Translations under genes and position numbers: made by a program
The notes under the pieces: generated by a model
Told to the model about the DNA's origin: nothing
The model's database searches: none
What the model saw: only the letters and a program-made list of their open reading frames with translations
Shown here: positions 44,466-56,605 of the stretch, one piece after another
How the letters are laid out: every line of letters begins with the position of its first letter
Numbering within the stretch: position 1 is the stretch's first letter
Assembly (NCBI GenBank): GCA_964036275.1
Contig: OZ038439.1
Location: 14,498,830 to 14,562,829, forward strand
DNA: 64,000 nt
From: Litoditis marina
Taxonomy: Eukaryota > Nematoda > Chromadorea > Rhabditida > Rhabditidae
Direction: 5' to 3'

Positions 44466-45170
44466 TATATAAAGGTTCTCAGGAACAAACGAGCGAAAGA
44501 TTTTTCTATTGCGGTGAGTTTTTCGATATTGGCTTCCGATTCCGTCTTGAAACTGAGCTCTTTATCATATTAGTAGCGACGTTGTTTACACATGGAATTT
44601 TCGCCTTCTGATCGCTCACTTTTCTCATTTTAATTTGTTACGTCGTTTTTGGAACCCGATATTGCTGGAGGTTTTTAACAATGAATTTAGATCATCGAGT
44701 AATTGAAATAATTGAGAGTAATTGCTTGTTTTAATAGGAAACGCTTTTGTGGCTGTTCTTGTGCTGAGCAGAATTGAAGAACCTTTTGACTATGTTTCTG
44801 TAAACGCTTCATTTGGAAATTGGACCGTATAGCTTTCTGATTGTTTGAACAAAGCTTGAGATGTAATCACATTCCAAATATCGACTTACGTTTTGTGTGC
44901 ATTAATATGTGATTCTTCCCATGAAACTCAGTGGCATACCGGAAAACGTACTCATCATCTCATCAGCTCAGTTTGCCAACGTAGAACTGTAGCGGGCGTA
45001 TTCCCAGCCTCCGGTCTTTTCCAAACTATGCGTCATTTTTTCTTTCTGTTTCAGGCAGCGAACGTTCTCGGATCATTCGATCAGAGCAGAAGCAGAATAA
45101 GGGCTTTTCGTCAGCCAGAAACCCACAAAATTCTACGGCTACGCACGCATCTTAGTGACAGGTTTTCATA
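44466..45170 (+). other. Possible TATA promoter, leader exon and short last exon
   Basis: TATATAAAGG at 44466-44475 is followed 38 bases later by a donor (TATTGCG|GTGAGT). An acceptor TTTCTGTTTCAG then opens a frame (AANVLGSFDQSRSRIRAFRQ and on) to TAG at about 45170. No start codon lies in the leader, so the coding status is doubtful. It sits on the opposite strand to the exons at 43.45-43.91 kb within the same element. Confidence 0.3.
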
Positions 45171-46487
45171 GTTTACACATTTTCTCCTATTTTGAAGTTC
45201 AATCTCACTTAATTTCCAAAGATTTCTTATTGTTGCTCGTATTAATAGTCTTTTAAAGCACACTTCTGAGCATGCACCAGTAAGATTGTCCGGGTAGCCA
45301 CAAAAATCCGAAATACCGCCTACTTTTCGGCCGAATTCGGCAAAAATTGGCCCATTTTTGATGCAAAATTATAAAAGTTCACCTTTTCAACGCTAAACAC
45401 GGACTACTTTGTGTCGAATAGTCGAACCTTACTGGTGTGTGCTTCTGAGCCCCCCCCCCCCACGCTTTGAAAGATAAGTTGGGTTTGAACTTCAGAACTT
45501 TTTGGAAATGTTTGTTCTCAGATTTAAGTGTTTCTTGGCATGTTCTAGTGTTCGATATATAAGAATTGGTTAGAATTTGAATTGTGTTCAACTTGAGACT
45601 TGTTAAATATAGTTATTTACCGAAAATGTCTAGGAAAATGACGTTCTAGTGTTGATCTTGACCCGATTCTGATCTACTAACGCGTTTCTGGTGTTTTACA
45701 CGTTTTCATAACTAAGAATTTTGTAAAAACGGTCATGTCATTATGTTCGATAGATCTTATATGTAACTAAAGTTTTCTGTTTCTCTCGTTCCGCAGTTAC
45801 ATGTGAAAAATTACCAGTTTTCTACATTGAACTACTCGCCTAAATTTGGATCATCCAAAAATGGGCTGCGCCCGTTTCTGTTGTGCGGCCCCAAGAAGGC
45901 CGCTTATTTTTCTCGGCTTCTCATCTATGTCTATATTTTGATCCACTCAATGCCTATTTTCGGATGATCCAATAATGGTCCATTTATTGTTTTTCTCTGT
46001 TATACCTGTTTTACAATGGAATGAATGAATTGATGTCAATTATCCCTCCTGTAAAATGGAATTGAATGTTGTGACACGAATTGAAGTGAAACTTACAGAA
46101 TTAAACACGGTTTAGTAAAAAAACCTAATTTTCATCAATACAACAAATTTTTAGTTTGCACCGTCTTATATACAGAAAATGAGTTGAGAGGCATTTACGA
46201 AGTTCCCCGGGCGCATACTCAGAAAACTATAGATATAGCAGATGAGGTTAAACACCACGGAAAAGTTCACACGAATAAACCCTGAACAGACTGGTTTTCA
46301 AAAGTTTAACATAGTCGCAGCCAAACTACGCCGCCAGGTCTATGCAACTAGTGTCAATCTACAAATCAGATAAACCATATAAGGCGGGGTCAATTAAAAA
46401 AATTAAATTGAAGTGAAGTAGACAAAGAAAGGGGTCACAGGCTGTACGAGCTGCAGGAAGGTCGAGAATCTATCAACCAAAACGTAC

Positions 46488-46790
46488 CGATACGACCTCC
46501 AGAAAAGTAGAATCAGAACAGAATGAGCTTCAACCAGAAGCCTCACCACCGACCAAACATGTTGCCAGACCAAATGCACTCTTTGAAAAACGAGTCAAGA
46601 AGTGAAACTGGTTTTACCTTTTCGGAATGTGGGAAAAACGTTCATTAAAAACGGCACCGGAAAATTTTTCAAATTTTCGAGAGTCGCTTTTCAAGTTGAG
46701 TTTTGCATTCAAATCGTCCTTCGAATTGAAGAATTTCGGAAAAGGTTCATAATAAACTTTCACGCCCTTGAAATATTGCAAAAGTTGTAT
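46488..46790 (-). promoter_or_regulatory. Inverted copy of the shared 5' block of genes A-C
   Basis: The reverse complement matches the blocks at 48.02, 51.71 and 56.03 kb: AAACCAGTTTC, CTTGACTCGTTTTTCAAAGA, GTGCATTTGGTCTGGCAACA and a donor ending TATCG|GTACGTTTTGG. It faces away from gene A. No A-like exons were found downstream of it, so it may be the head of a lost paralog. Confidence 0.65.
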
Positions 46791-46894
46791 GTTTTATTTC
46801 CACAGGAACAAATTATCGTATGAAATGTCGATCAGCTAATAAAATCGATGTCATCTCAATCATCTTGTTCTTTAGCGAGCTCATTCCAGATGTT

Positions 46895-47009
<115 letters not shown>

Positions 47010-47517
47010 AATTTAGTTCAAAAATGTTACCGGATATGTGAATAATTATCATAAATCTTTTTAATTTGCACTCATTAACATATCACATCACTCGGCTACT
47101 TTCTTAACATGTTAACATGTGATGCCTAGGTGTCTGCTAACGTGGCAATACGGCATGAACATTACAATTTTCTCTCTCTGGAGAGCAGTTTGGCTTCCAA
47201 TAATAGTACTATCTCTCTCCACATTTTTTCTCAAAGTTGTATTATATAAGTTTATCAGATAGGTGAACGCTAGTTGATTGTCTCGAACTATTCGAACGTT
47301 GCTTGCTTGTTAGCCAGATTATCCAATTGTCATTTGTCTTACACTTGTTACGATTTCATGAATTTACATTTCAATATCCATGGTTCCGTACACTCTTTAT
47401 CACTCGAAAATGAGGTAATGAGAAAACCGATAAAGTATGAGCTATTCGCTGTTCTCAATTAATGATTTAATTTAGAAAAATCTTCAAAGGAGTACGATTC
47501 TGTTTTTCAATCTCTAC

Positions 47518-47605
47518 GTTTCAGTCCTTTAAATTACAATACATGTTCTAATTGCAGTTTAAAGGACCGTTGATACGGAATCGGTCCACATAATGGTCCT
47601 GCGTT
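47518..47605. repeat. ~100-bp MITE
   Basis: TTGCAGTTTAAAGGACCG with an inverted partner. Same family as 41270-41365. From 47.0 to 48.0 kb no exon is supported. Confidence 0.7.
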
Positions 47606-48016
47606 AAGAGTTAAAATCTTCAATTGTGCCTGTTTTGTGAGCCTTTGCGTTTTGTAAGCTATTTAAAACAGAAGATTGCTACCAGCCAGTACTCGGTTTC
47701 AGCTTACATGATAATTCCAGCATCTCTTATTCCATGTGAATAAGCATTTGTGATATTTCTGCTTTATCTCATCTGACTATAGTGGTATCGAAGTGTTCAG
47801 AAAACTGAAGATGGTCTGATTTCAGGTTGCAGTCTAAACACTCTATGCTCGCGCGCTTTGCCCTTCTGTAAGGTTCTGTTCATTTAAACTCATTTAAAAC
47901 TTGTCTAGGAATTTTGTTTTATCTCTCTTTCTCAGATTTGTTGTATTTTACTTTCGGAGTACAATTTGGTTGTTTCCAACAATGGTAGTTATTTCGGGTA
48001 TACTGTACAAAAAAAA

Positions 48017-48190
48017 ACGGAAAACCAGTTTCCCTTCTTGACGCGTTTTTCAGAGAGTGCAGTCGCAGTTACTTTCGAGTACGTTTTGGTTGATATTCTT
48101 GACGAGAGTATCATTCTTCCAGCTCACTAGAGCCTGTGATTTCTTTTTCTGCCAAATTATTTCCATAATTGATTCATTAGATTCAAAACT
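48017..48190 (+). promoter_or_regulatory. Shared 5' block, gene A copy
   Basis: AACCAGTTTCCCTTCTTGAC, GCGTTTTTCAGAGAGTGCA and then a donor at 48078 (TTTCGA|GTACGTTTTGG). I read it as a noncoding first exon and its donor. The block is shared with the starts of B and C, while parts of the middle are deleted here. Confidence 0.55.
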
Positions 48191-48277
48191 AAACACTAAT
48201 TGCTTAAATGTGTTGGCGTAGTTTCGCTGTCACTAGGTTGAACTTTTGAAAAACAGAACACTCATTCTATATGACAC

Positions 48278-48590
48278 TGTAATAGATTGCATTGGTTTGA
48301 AGCTCTCAAAAGTCTTAAATTTTTGAAGTACAATACAGTCCACTTGGGTTCTATTCATGTGAAATTTATTGTGGTGATGAAACCATTGCTTATAGGTATC
48401 CATAGGTATGGGTAGAGATCGTTTTATTAGTACATTGTGATAGATTTCATTGGTTTGAAGCTCTCGAAAGTTTTAAGTTTTTGAAATATAATACAATCTA
48501 CTTAAATAATGTGAAAGTTATTGTGACGATGAAACTCCATTGCTTATAGGTACCCATAGGTAAAGGTAGAGATCGTTTTATTAGTACGTG
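48278..48590 (+). repeat. Two tandem copies of a ~158-bp sequence upstream of gene A
   Basis: Both copies hold TTGGTTTGAAGCTCTC, ATTGCTTATAGGTA and AGAGATCGTTTTATTAGTAC. They lie inside the presumed leader intron of gene A. Confidence 0.85.
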
Positions 48591-48760
48591 CTGGAGAAGC
48601 TTCGTGAATGCATCTCAACAGTTTTGCAGTATATAACCCTTCTAACAGTGCAATCACATACCGGTCCGTTTCCATGTCAATTATCAAAATAAGTGATTGG
48701 TGGGAACTGGGAAAAGAAAAGACTCCACACTACATTGATCCCTTTCTACCTCACTCTAGA

Positions 48761-49439
48761 ATGCGAAGAGCCGACATGAAGAACATTCTCCACAGATTGG
48801 ACACCACTTGCGAGGAGCTGAAATCGGTACGAAATTCATAAATTATCCGCCTTATAAGGCATATGTGGGACTCGAACCGGGCCCGAAAGTTTGGGCGGCG
48901 CGGACGCTAATCAATATACTAACGGGGTTATACTATCTCTATTGACGAATCGTATATGTGTTCCTACACAGCACAAAGTGAGATATACAGTATACCCCCG
49001 TCTTTCTCTGCGCGACAACTATACCATGTCCTAATTATAACATGATGCTCTTCACAGGATGAAATATTGATCGCAGTAAGAATTATATTCAACATTACTG
49101 ATAAATAGAAAGTGTTCCACCCAAATTAGATGAAAAATCACATGAATCCTCAAGAGTAGTTTTTGAATAATTCTACATCCGTAATCATCAATAATTTTCA
49201 ACAAGGACTGACTCTGAGAAATAACAATGACCGTTTACAGATCCGAATTGCGATTGCGCAGTCTGAAGCAGAAGAGCCCCATCATGTTGTCCCACCCACT
49301 CCTGCGCCATCGAAGGTAATTTTTGTTGACTCGCAATCCACTAGTATAAAAGGCTAGTCTGGTGTGTTTGTTTGTTTGTTTGTTTGTTTGTGGGTTTGTA
49401 ACAATTTTAGTCGAAGAGCGGTAGAGAGAGAGATACAGA

Positions 49440-49528
<89 letters not shown>

Positions 49529-51359
49529 TGGGAGAGAGAATCATAATGAGAAATTCTCCCGCTCTCATTCTGAGGAGAAGTTTTGCGCTCTATGTTAAGG
49601 AGAGATGTCGCGCTCTAAGATAGAAAAAAGAGATATTGTTCCTATTTTCTCTGTCTATGTGAGACCCACTGTTCTCATTTTCGTTGTCTATGTGAGAATT
49701 ATAGATAACTCTTGCGCTCTATGTTGACACCATCCATCTTTTGCGCTATACGTTCAGAAGAACTTTCGCGCTCAAGGGATCTCGAACACACAAAAAAGAA
49801 GAAACGTTTCGTCGACGCAACCAACGACCTAGGCTTATCAAAAGAGAGGCCCGGGCGTTAGCCCGGGCTGCCTTCCTTGTTAGACAAGAATGAAATTCAT
49901 CTTACATGGTGAATAGATTGAATGAGTTTTCATAAACTCCCCAGTCTCAAGCTCAGAAAGTACTTTTTTTATTCAAGCGCACAATAAAACATTAACAATG
50001 TCAAACAATGAGCGGCAGACATGATTCGATATGGAGTGCATAGAATCTAATCAGAAATTGAAATGTGAAGTCTACTAATACTTTTTTTTTGAAATTGTGT
50101 CTCATTACAGACAAGCCATGAACCCGTGAGAAAGGCCCGGAAGTCTGAGTATGTTCTTTCTCACATTTTTGTTTCTTGTCTAGGACATCATTAGTTTTAT
50201 TTCAGCATAGTTTTCCAGTTCATTATATTTGGGTTGTCATTGAGAAAACAAGGCAAGACGAAATATCTTTATTATACATTTCATTTTTCTCGTATACAAC
50301 TGTTTATTTTTCTCTCTAGAGTTCATTTAAACACTTGTTACCACGCACTTTACTTCTAAATACATTCATTCCAGGTCGTCAGCGGAGGAGCGGCCAACGG
50401 AAGATACGGAGAAGGACGGTATGTAGTTTATCCACTTTATTTCCACCAATATGATGAATAAGCTGCAAAATTCTCTGGACAGTTTTTCATCTGTTGTGGC
50501 CGCAAAAAAGTTTGTTGCAACAGGAACATTGATTTTTTTCACTCACCTCGAAAAAATATTGATTTTTCGTAGGTTGGAAACCTCTCATTCTTTATTGTGA
50601 AAACATATTAATTTTCAGAGGTCATCGGTTTTCAAGCAGCTAGAAGAGTCGTTTCTCTCGATAGAAAGCTTGAGGTGGAATGGCTTAGACTCAAACATTT
50701 CAAAAACGAAGGTTAGTTCTGTACAGTTTTCGAAATTCCAGAATGTTTTACTTTATCTGAATCGTGTTTTTATCATTTATGGTACTTCTGTGTAATTTTA
50801 TCTGACTTCTGTAGTGGTGTCTTATCTGACGTGTAGGAAACTAACTCTTAGGGGCCTGCTACCTTGTTCATTACTTTGAATTGCTGGAAAGAATGAAGAT
50901 TATCTGATTTCAGGATGCTACTTGACCACAAAGTTTACTCCTGGCAATCTTTCTGCGTGCTTCTGCGCGCGCGCTCATTCTTCGGATAATGCAAGTGAGT
51001 TTTCGCTCAGTTCTTTTTGCTCAAAAACAGTGCAAGCTTGGTGAGTCAGAGAAGAAAAGGTTTTCATTTTATAGAGCGCAAAAGTCTGTTGTCTGGCTAT
51101 GTCTCTGTAACTGGGAAATTGAAAGTTATTTTTTTCCAGCTCTGTAGTGTTGTACTGTCAAAATAGATGTTTCACATTATGGCTATTTTTGATTAGTTTT
51201 TTTTTCAAAATTTGAACCATTAAGGTGTTTTAATTTGCTTCAGAATTTGATCCTGTGTTGGAGGCTTATGAACTTGAGAACGATCGTATCAAGAAGCAGA
51301 AAAAGGACGAAGAGAAGAAGAAAAACCTCAAAAAAGAGAAAAAGACTCGCAAAAACTAA
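48761..51359 (+). CDS. Gene A: 170-residue Lys/Glu-rich protein with C-x13-C-x-C motif
   Basis: Unrecognised. Seven exons join in frame: 48761-48826, 49241-49315, 50111-50148, 50375-50418, 50619-50711, 50914-50994 and 51244-51359. The acceptor at 48758-48759 lies one base before the ATG, after a shared noncoding first exon. Residues 1-22 look helical. 23-75 are polar, with a Pro-rich patch (VVPPTPAPSK) and then Ser/Glu. 76-105 are a charged helix (LDRKLEVEWLRLKHFKNEG). 106-126 carry GCYLTTKFTPGNLSACFCAR with cysteines at 107, 121 and 123. The tail from about 145 is almost all Lys, Glu and Asp. There is no signal peptide or membrane segment, and the basic tail could suggest nucleic-acid binding or a nuclear site (inference). 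Gene B and the two inverted pseudogenes are paralogs. AATAAA lies at 51383. Confidence 0.75.
48858..49022 (-). repeat. tRNA-like repeat, diverged, in gene A intron 1
   Basis: On the minus strand it has GGTTCGAGTCCCA (box B) and TAGCGTCCGCGCCGCCC, followed by the family's ATACTGTATATCTCACTTTG segment. A distant member of the SINE-like family. Confidence 0.6.
49433..49527. repeat. (GA)n microsatellite in gene A intron 3
   Basis: About 95 bases of GA dinucleotides with a few interruptions, preceded by a GTTT tetranucleotide run at 49364-49391. The CCCGGGC-type hairpin repeat follows at about 49.79-49.89 kb. Confidence 0.95.
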
Positions 51360-51382
51360 ACTTGTGTAAATTTCAGCCTTGG

Positions 51383-51388
51383 AATAAA
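51383..51388 (+). terminator. Poly(A) signal of gene A
   Basis: AATAAA 24 bases after the stop codon. Confidence 0.75.
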
Positions 51389-51604
51389 TCGTGCGTACGA
51401 ATGTTTTATCTTTTAAAAGTTCTTGATTTTATACAACTCGAGATGTACGACTTTGACATTTGAATTCAATTGCTTCAAGTCTCAGATTCGGCATGAATTC
51501 GCATTCATTCAGCTCTGCAAGCTCTGCCAAGTTCTCTAATAGGAAACCAATCCGAAAATCTGCGACTGTACATTTTTCCCACGAAATGAACGTCTAGTAT
51601 GTAG

Positions 51605-51620
51605 AGAGAGAGCGAGAGAG

Positions 51621-51662
<42 letters not shown>

Positions 51663-51680
51663 AAAGAGAGAGAGAGAGAG
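51605..51680. repeat. (GA)n microsatellite
   Basis: About 75 bases of GA repeats with small interruptions between genes A and B. Confidence 0.95.
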
Positions 51681-51712
51681 ATCTATTCAAACCATTGGGA
51701 AAATTGTACTCT

Positions 51713-52035
51713 TGAAAAGTTGGAAAACTTTTCCCGAGGTTTACTCGTTTTCGGTGCCGATTTTCATGAACGTTTTCCCTAAATGCCGAAAACGGAAAAC
51801 CAGTTTCCCTCCTTGACGCGTTTTGCAGAGAGTGCATTTGGTCTGGTAACATGTTTGGTTGATGGTGAGACTCCTGGCTAGTGAGGCTCATTGTATTCCA
51901 GTGGTCCGAATCGGTCGGTTGCTGTCCTCAGGTATGTTTTGGTTGATATTCTTGACGATAGTATCATTCCTTGGTCTCACAGCCTGTGATCTTTTTCTCT
52001 GCCTAATTATTTCCAAAATTGTTTCATTACATTCG
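51713..52035 (+). promoter_or_regulatory. Shared 5' block, gene B copy
   Basis: The longest copy of the block: CATGAACGTTTTCCC, AAAACCAGTTTCCCTCCTTG, AGAGTGCATTTGGTCTGGTA and a donor at 51931 (GTCCTCAG|GTATGTTTTGG). Read as a promoter region plus noncoding first exon, joined to the acceptor two bases before the B start codon. Confidence 0.55.
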
Positions 52036-52499
52036 TAAATGAACACTAGTCGCTTATACCTGTTTTAATAATTTGGCTGCAAGTCAGTATGTTTACCGTT
52101 GATGAAAGAACACTCTCATTTTGCGACAATTGTGACTTGGAATGAATGGATTGCATTAGTGCGCGTAAACCTAGATTTTCAAACAAAGTGCCATAGGCTA
52201 AAGCCGCCTTCTCCTTTTCACTCCTGGCTGGCGGAAGCTTCCTGGCAGTATCTTTTCTTGTATCGCAGAGTTTTTTTACTCAGCATAAGGCGCGGGAGTT
52301 TTCTTTTAAATAGGACGCAATAATTACCTTTAGGTAGAGCGCGGGAGTTTTCCTCAACATGGAACGCGGGCATTCTTTTTGCATAGGGTGAAAAAAATTC
52401 CTTAACATACGGAGCGAGAGTTCTCCCTCTACTATATATACTATTTTACTTTTGTTTCTACTTTATACTTTATGCTAGACTTACACTTACACTTTAGAG

Positions 52500-52712
52500 T
52501 TTTACTATATATAGTGAATGCCAAATTTGTAAATTTACTGTCTCTCGCCGTAATCGAACCTGCGAGCGAAAATTCATTCGTTGCAGGGCGCTAACCTTTT
52601 GCGATAATGGAGCACATAACTGGCGTTCTTTCGAATCGAATACGTGTGTGCGTACACAGCTGTAAGTTAGATATACAGTACCCTCCCGCCTTTCCATTGG
52701 CAATTACTATAG
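52500..52712 (-). repeat. tRNA-related SINE-like repeat
   Basis: Minus-strand member with box B GGTTCGATTAC and the ACTATATATAGTGAATGCCA end. Lies in the leader intron of gene B. Confidence 0.72.
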
Positions 52713-52991
52713 GGCACAGGGCGCGGGAAATTTCAAGTATTACTCCCACTGAAGTTTGCCCACTTATTGAAATTTTTGGGATTTCAGACAAACCAAGCAG
52801 GCGTATTTTAGAGAGTCAACTGCAATCAAGCTGCATTCATTGTAATGATTCATCTCGATCTCGGTAGATGCGCTGCAGGAACTTGGTGAATGCATTCCAA
52901 CTGCTTCGCTGTATACAACCTTCTAACATTTCAGTTACTCACATAGTCGTTCGTCTGTTGACTTCTACTGATTTTTTAATTTTTTTTAGGT

Positions 52992-55206
52992 ATGGAAAAT
53001 ACTGCAAAATTCAAACAGCTGCAGCTGATAGAGGAGTATGAAAAGTTAACCGCGAAGGTACGTTACTCTGGCATTGTTCGGACATGGTTTTGTTTTCAGG
53101 CTGAAATATTGATCGTCGTGATAACTATATTTAACATTAAGACTAAATAGAAAAAAGTTATGAATTCGCTAGTTCTGAATGCTAATTGTGTACTTTTACA
53201 GATGAGAGCAGATGTTGAATCCCAGCCGGACTTGCTATCAACTGCATCTACTCCTACGCCTAAAAACTCCAAGGTAAAATTTTGTTAATTTGAAATGTCC
53301 CAAATTTTAACCTATGAAATATATTCCAAATGGATTGGGTGAGTTTTGAAGGCTTCACCCAGCTTGTGCAGCAGTTTGGATTGGATGGTCGCTGTCGAAA
53401 AGTTTCTAACACAATTTCCCCTGCTTGTTGTTTGTTGTAATGGGCTGATCGTACATCTATGTATGGTTGTACTGATATGGACGTATAGACGTACATGTTG
53501 TATATGTTGTAAATGTAAGGTGGAATAAGTAATTGTGTTGGATACCAGCGATGAGTGAAACGAACTATGTTTCATGTAGCATTAAAAATTTGAAGAACCG
53601 CGCAACACGCAACGTTTAGTTAGAAGTAGTATATAGCAGTCTTGTGAGAATGAAGGTTGCAAAATGTGTGTTATTTGAAGGTTGCAAATGTGTTTCATTA
53701 CAGATTGCAACTAGTCATGGAAACATCAAGTCCCACACTTCGCGGAAACCCGTCAAGAGTACGTTCTCTTTCGCACTTTTTATTTCAGGACAACATTAGT
53801 TTTGATTCAGTGAGCATACCGTAACTCTCTCACAAATTGCGGCTTCTGAACTGAAAAAAACATTTGACTAAGGAAACAAACATACGTACTCTTTTTTCTT
53901 CTTAAGTATGTTCTTCTTCGAATTTTGGGTTGTCTTCCGGGAAAAAATTAGTTTTGATACATTTCGAATTTTTATCTGTTTATCATTACTGAATACACAG
54001 TCACAATAAAGGTCTGTTCCATTCAAATTTCACCTTGTTCTCATATACAACTGTTGTCTCTCCCGTTTCTTTTTTTTGATTTCCAACTAAACACTTGTTT
54101 CACGTACTTTTTACTATTCATAATATTTTAAGTACCTCCTCGGCGGACGAATTGGAATCCGAGGAAATTGAGGAAATGGTATGTAGTTTATCCGGTTCGT
54201 ATCCGGTTATATGGAGAGAAAGTTAAGAAAAGTAGCGTTCATTCTTGAATTCCCGTACAATTTCTGTTCCTCGAAATCTGTTAGCTCTGACATTGGCAAT
54301 ATTCTAGTTTTCTTGTTTTTCTAGTTTTTTCCACTATTTTTTCTGAAGCCCAAAAAGCTTTTTGCAAACTCCAGTTGAAAAATCTTTTCAGTTTTCCTCG
54401 ATGCGCACTCGGCACCTTCATTCGACAGAGCAGACAAACAAAAATTCATGCACCTGGGTCATCGGAAAGATTTAGGTAATGAGAAACATGTATATTACCT
54501 GATTATTTATTGACTTTCACGAAAGAAGTGCAATATTCGGAAACGAGAGTTAGGTTTAATTGATTGGGACCTAAAAAAAACATTATCTGTGATTGTTCGG
54601 TGATAGCACGCAGGCCAATAAAGAGACTGTAGCCAGACACTAATCATACTAGCTTTATTGAAATGATAGCATTTGTTTAGGCCTTTTCAGAGATTATACT
54701 CTCATCAATTGTTATACCCCCGAAGTGTATATTACATGCAGACAAACGCTTCACAATGAAGAGTTGGGGAAACTGAAGATTGTCTGATTTCAGGTTGCCG
54801 CCTCTCTACTTTGTTTACGCCGTCTAACGTGAAGTCGTGTAAGTGTGCAAGAGCTACCTGTCCCCCGGGTAAGTTTTTGTTCATTTAAACTTGTTCAAGA
54901 TTTGCTAAAATTTAGTGAATCAGGAGAAAAATGTTTTCTTTGGAAACCAACAAGATCCATCGTCTAGTAATTTTGTTATATCTCAAAATATAAAGTTAGT
55001 CTCTCTTAGATTTGTTGTATTTCACTTCCGGAATACAACTCGGCTGTTTTTCACTATAATTGTTTTTGTTTGCAAATGCACCTTTTTTCCTTCCAGAGTT
55101 GAACATGATATTGGACCGCTATGAAGCCGAAGCCGCAGCTCTGAAAAATAAATCCAAGGGCAAGAAGGAAACGCCCAAAGGCAAAACAAAGACACAGAAG
55201 AAGTAG
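52992..55206 (+). CDS. Gene B: paralog of gene A with an out-of-frame exon 4
   Basis: Unrecognised, homologous to A throughout. Exons 52992-53057, 53202-53273, 53704-53758, 54392-54475, 54794-54868 and 55097-55206 join in frame to 153 residues. An exon matching A exon 4 is present at 54133-54178 (TSSADELESEEIEEM when read in the A frame). It is 46 nt, where 45 or 48 would be needed between its neighbours, so including it shifts the frame to an early stop. The CDS above skips it. Conserved features are the 22-residue first exon, GCRLSTLFTPSNVKSCKCAR and a Lys-rich tail ending KTKTQKK. The acceptor TTTTTTTAG lies two bases before the ATG. AATAAA is at 55218. Either exon 4 is dead or regulated, or there is a sequence error there. 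Confidence 0.6.
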
Positions 55207-55217
55207 ATTCCCTTGTG

Positions 55218-55223
55218 AATAAA
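55218..55223 (+). terminator. Poly(A) signal of gene B
   Basis: AATAAA 12 bases after the stop codon. Confidence 0.75.
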
Positions 55224-55794
55224 CTGTGTGAATGAAATGAACTGTGATTTTATTTTGAAATCTAGTGAATAAATATTTTTTTGGTGCTCTTATTTCTTCA
55301 TTATTTCATATTTCGATTTCAGTGTTCTTATTTCAATTCTTTGACAATTATATTTTTATAGACAAGACAATTATATCAAAAGATTTTCCCGTTTTCGGAT
55401 CCGTTTTCCATGAACGTTTTAGGCACGTGCTGGAAACCAGTTTCCGGATGTAGATGAAACTCCGGAATAATGTGTTTATCGATATCGAACTACAATACAA
55501 TTTGAACACTCGCTATATAGTTCCAACAAGGTAGACGCCGGCAACTATCGATTCATGAGTTTTTTGTACAATTTGCCTTAACATTTCCCCAAGTCGTTCA
55601 CTTTTTTTCAGTTCTCATTCGATTTCTTCCAGCAGCTTCTTTGAACCCCTCCACCTTTGTTTTGGTGTTCCAGTTGGTGTTGGTGCATCAATGGTACACC
55701 CTACACTCTCCCAATACGACCTTTGCCCAACGGTCATGATTCATTCTCGAGACATGCCTTGCCCAAGACCATTTTATCTGCACATCACGTTTAC

Positions 55795-55960
55795 AAAATG
55801 CATCAGCTCATGAACTACTGGGGGAGGTTCTAATAATTACTGTGCCACAACATCAAAGTTTCCTGAGTACCTCATGAGGTGTTCATGCATGTCTGTTGAG
55901 GAGCACATATTAACATCTGGTTGGTCAGGTTGGATCGATTTCTAAGCCGCCCGGGGTACG
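55795..55960. repeat. CATGAG-rich MITE, diverged
   Basis: GCATCAGCTCATGAACTACT, ACCTCATGAGGTGTTCATG and an end near CTAAGCCGCCCGG. Same family as 37213-37395. Confidence 0.6.
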
Positions 55961-56029
55961 TTTTTCAAGCCATGAGCCCTTCCTATTCTTTTTGGAAGTC
56001 AATAACTCGAAAAAAAAGATATTTAGATA

Positions 56030-56275
56030 AACTTGGAAATTTTTTCCAGAGATTATCCTGTTCGGTGCGTTTTCCATGAACGTTTTGGGCACGTGCTGAA
56101 AACCAGTTTCCGTTCTGAACGGGTATTTCAGAGAGTGCATCCGATCTGGCTAACATGTTCAGTTGAGAAAGAGTCTGGTGCGGCTCATTCTATTGTACTC
56201 GCGTCTCTCCTGCGGTCGTCTCTTTTAGTTCTCCGGGAACTGCTCAAGGTACGTTTTGGTTGCTGCAGCTTCTAC
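56030..56275 (+). promoter_or_regulatory. Shared 5' block, gene C copy
   Basis: CATGAACGTTTTGGGCACGT, AAACCAGTTTCC, TTTCAGAGAGTGCATC and a donor at 56248 (CTCAAG|GTACGTTTTGG). It joins to the acceptor at 56595-56596, ten bases before the C start. Confidence 0.55.
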
Positions 56276-56605
56276 CATCGAAATATTTTTCAGTTCCTCC
56301 AGCTCATCTTCAACTGGGTAGCAATAGGTATCTTCTGGGTATAGCTTAGTATTAGGTGTTCTGACACATTTTAGAAGCTGCCCAATTTCACGTGTTTTGT
56401 ATAGTTTCTATATCTCTACATAAACTCTTCCTTAGGAATTTCTTACTATTCTTTGAATCACTCTCAGTTCAAATTTGAGTTTAGAAGCCGCTGAAAACTA
56501 ACCTACTTTTACACTGATCAGATAGTGCACTTTCACTTATCGAAAGAAAAAAGAATAAACTAATCATGTGAAAATTACCATATCTTCTATTTTCAGTAAG
56601 AAAAA

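Larger units (their letters stand above)
42096..46172. mobile_element. 4.08-kb element bounded by perfect 29-bp inverted repeats
   Basis: 42096-42124 and 46144-46172 are exact reverse complements, beginning TATATAAGACGGTGCAAAC. Inside them, about 330 bp at each end still match in inverted orientation, with TTTGGATGATCCA and GCCCATTTTTGGATCATCC words. The span therefore behaves as one unit with about 360-bp diverged terminal inverted repeats. The ends resemble those of the 690-bp element at 27.19 kb and a lone motif at 9098-9115. The interior has two gene-like minus-strand exons but no recognised transposase. Confidence 0.75.
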
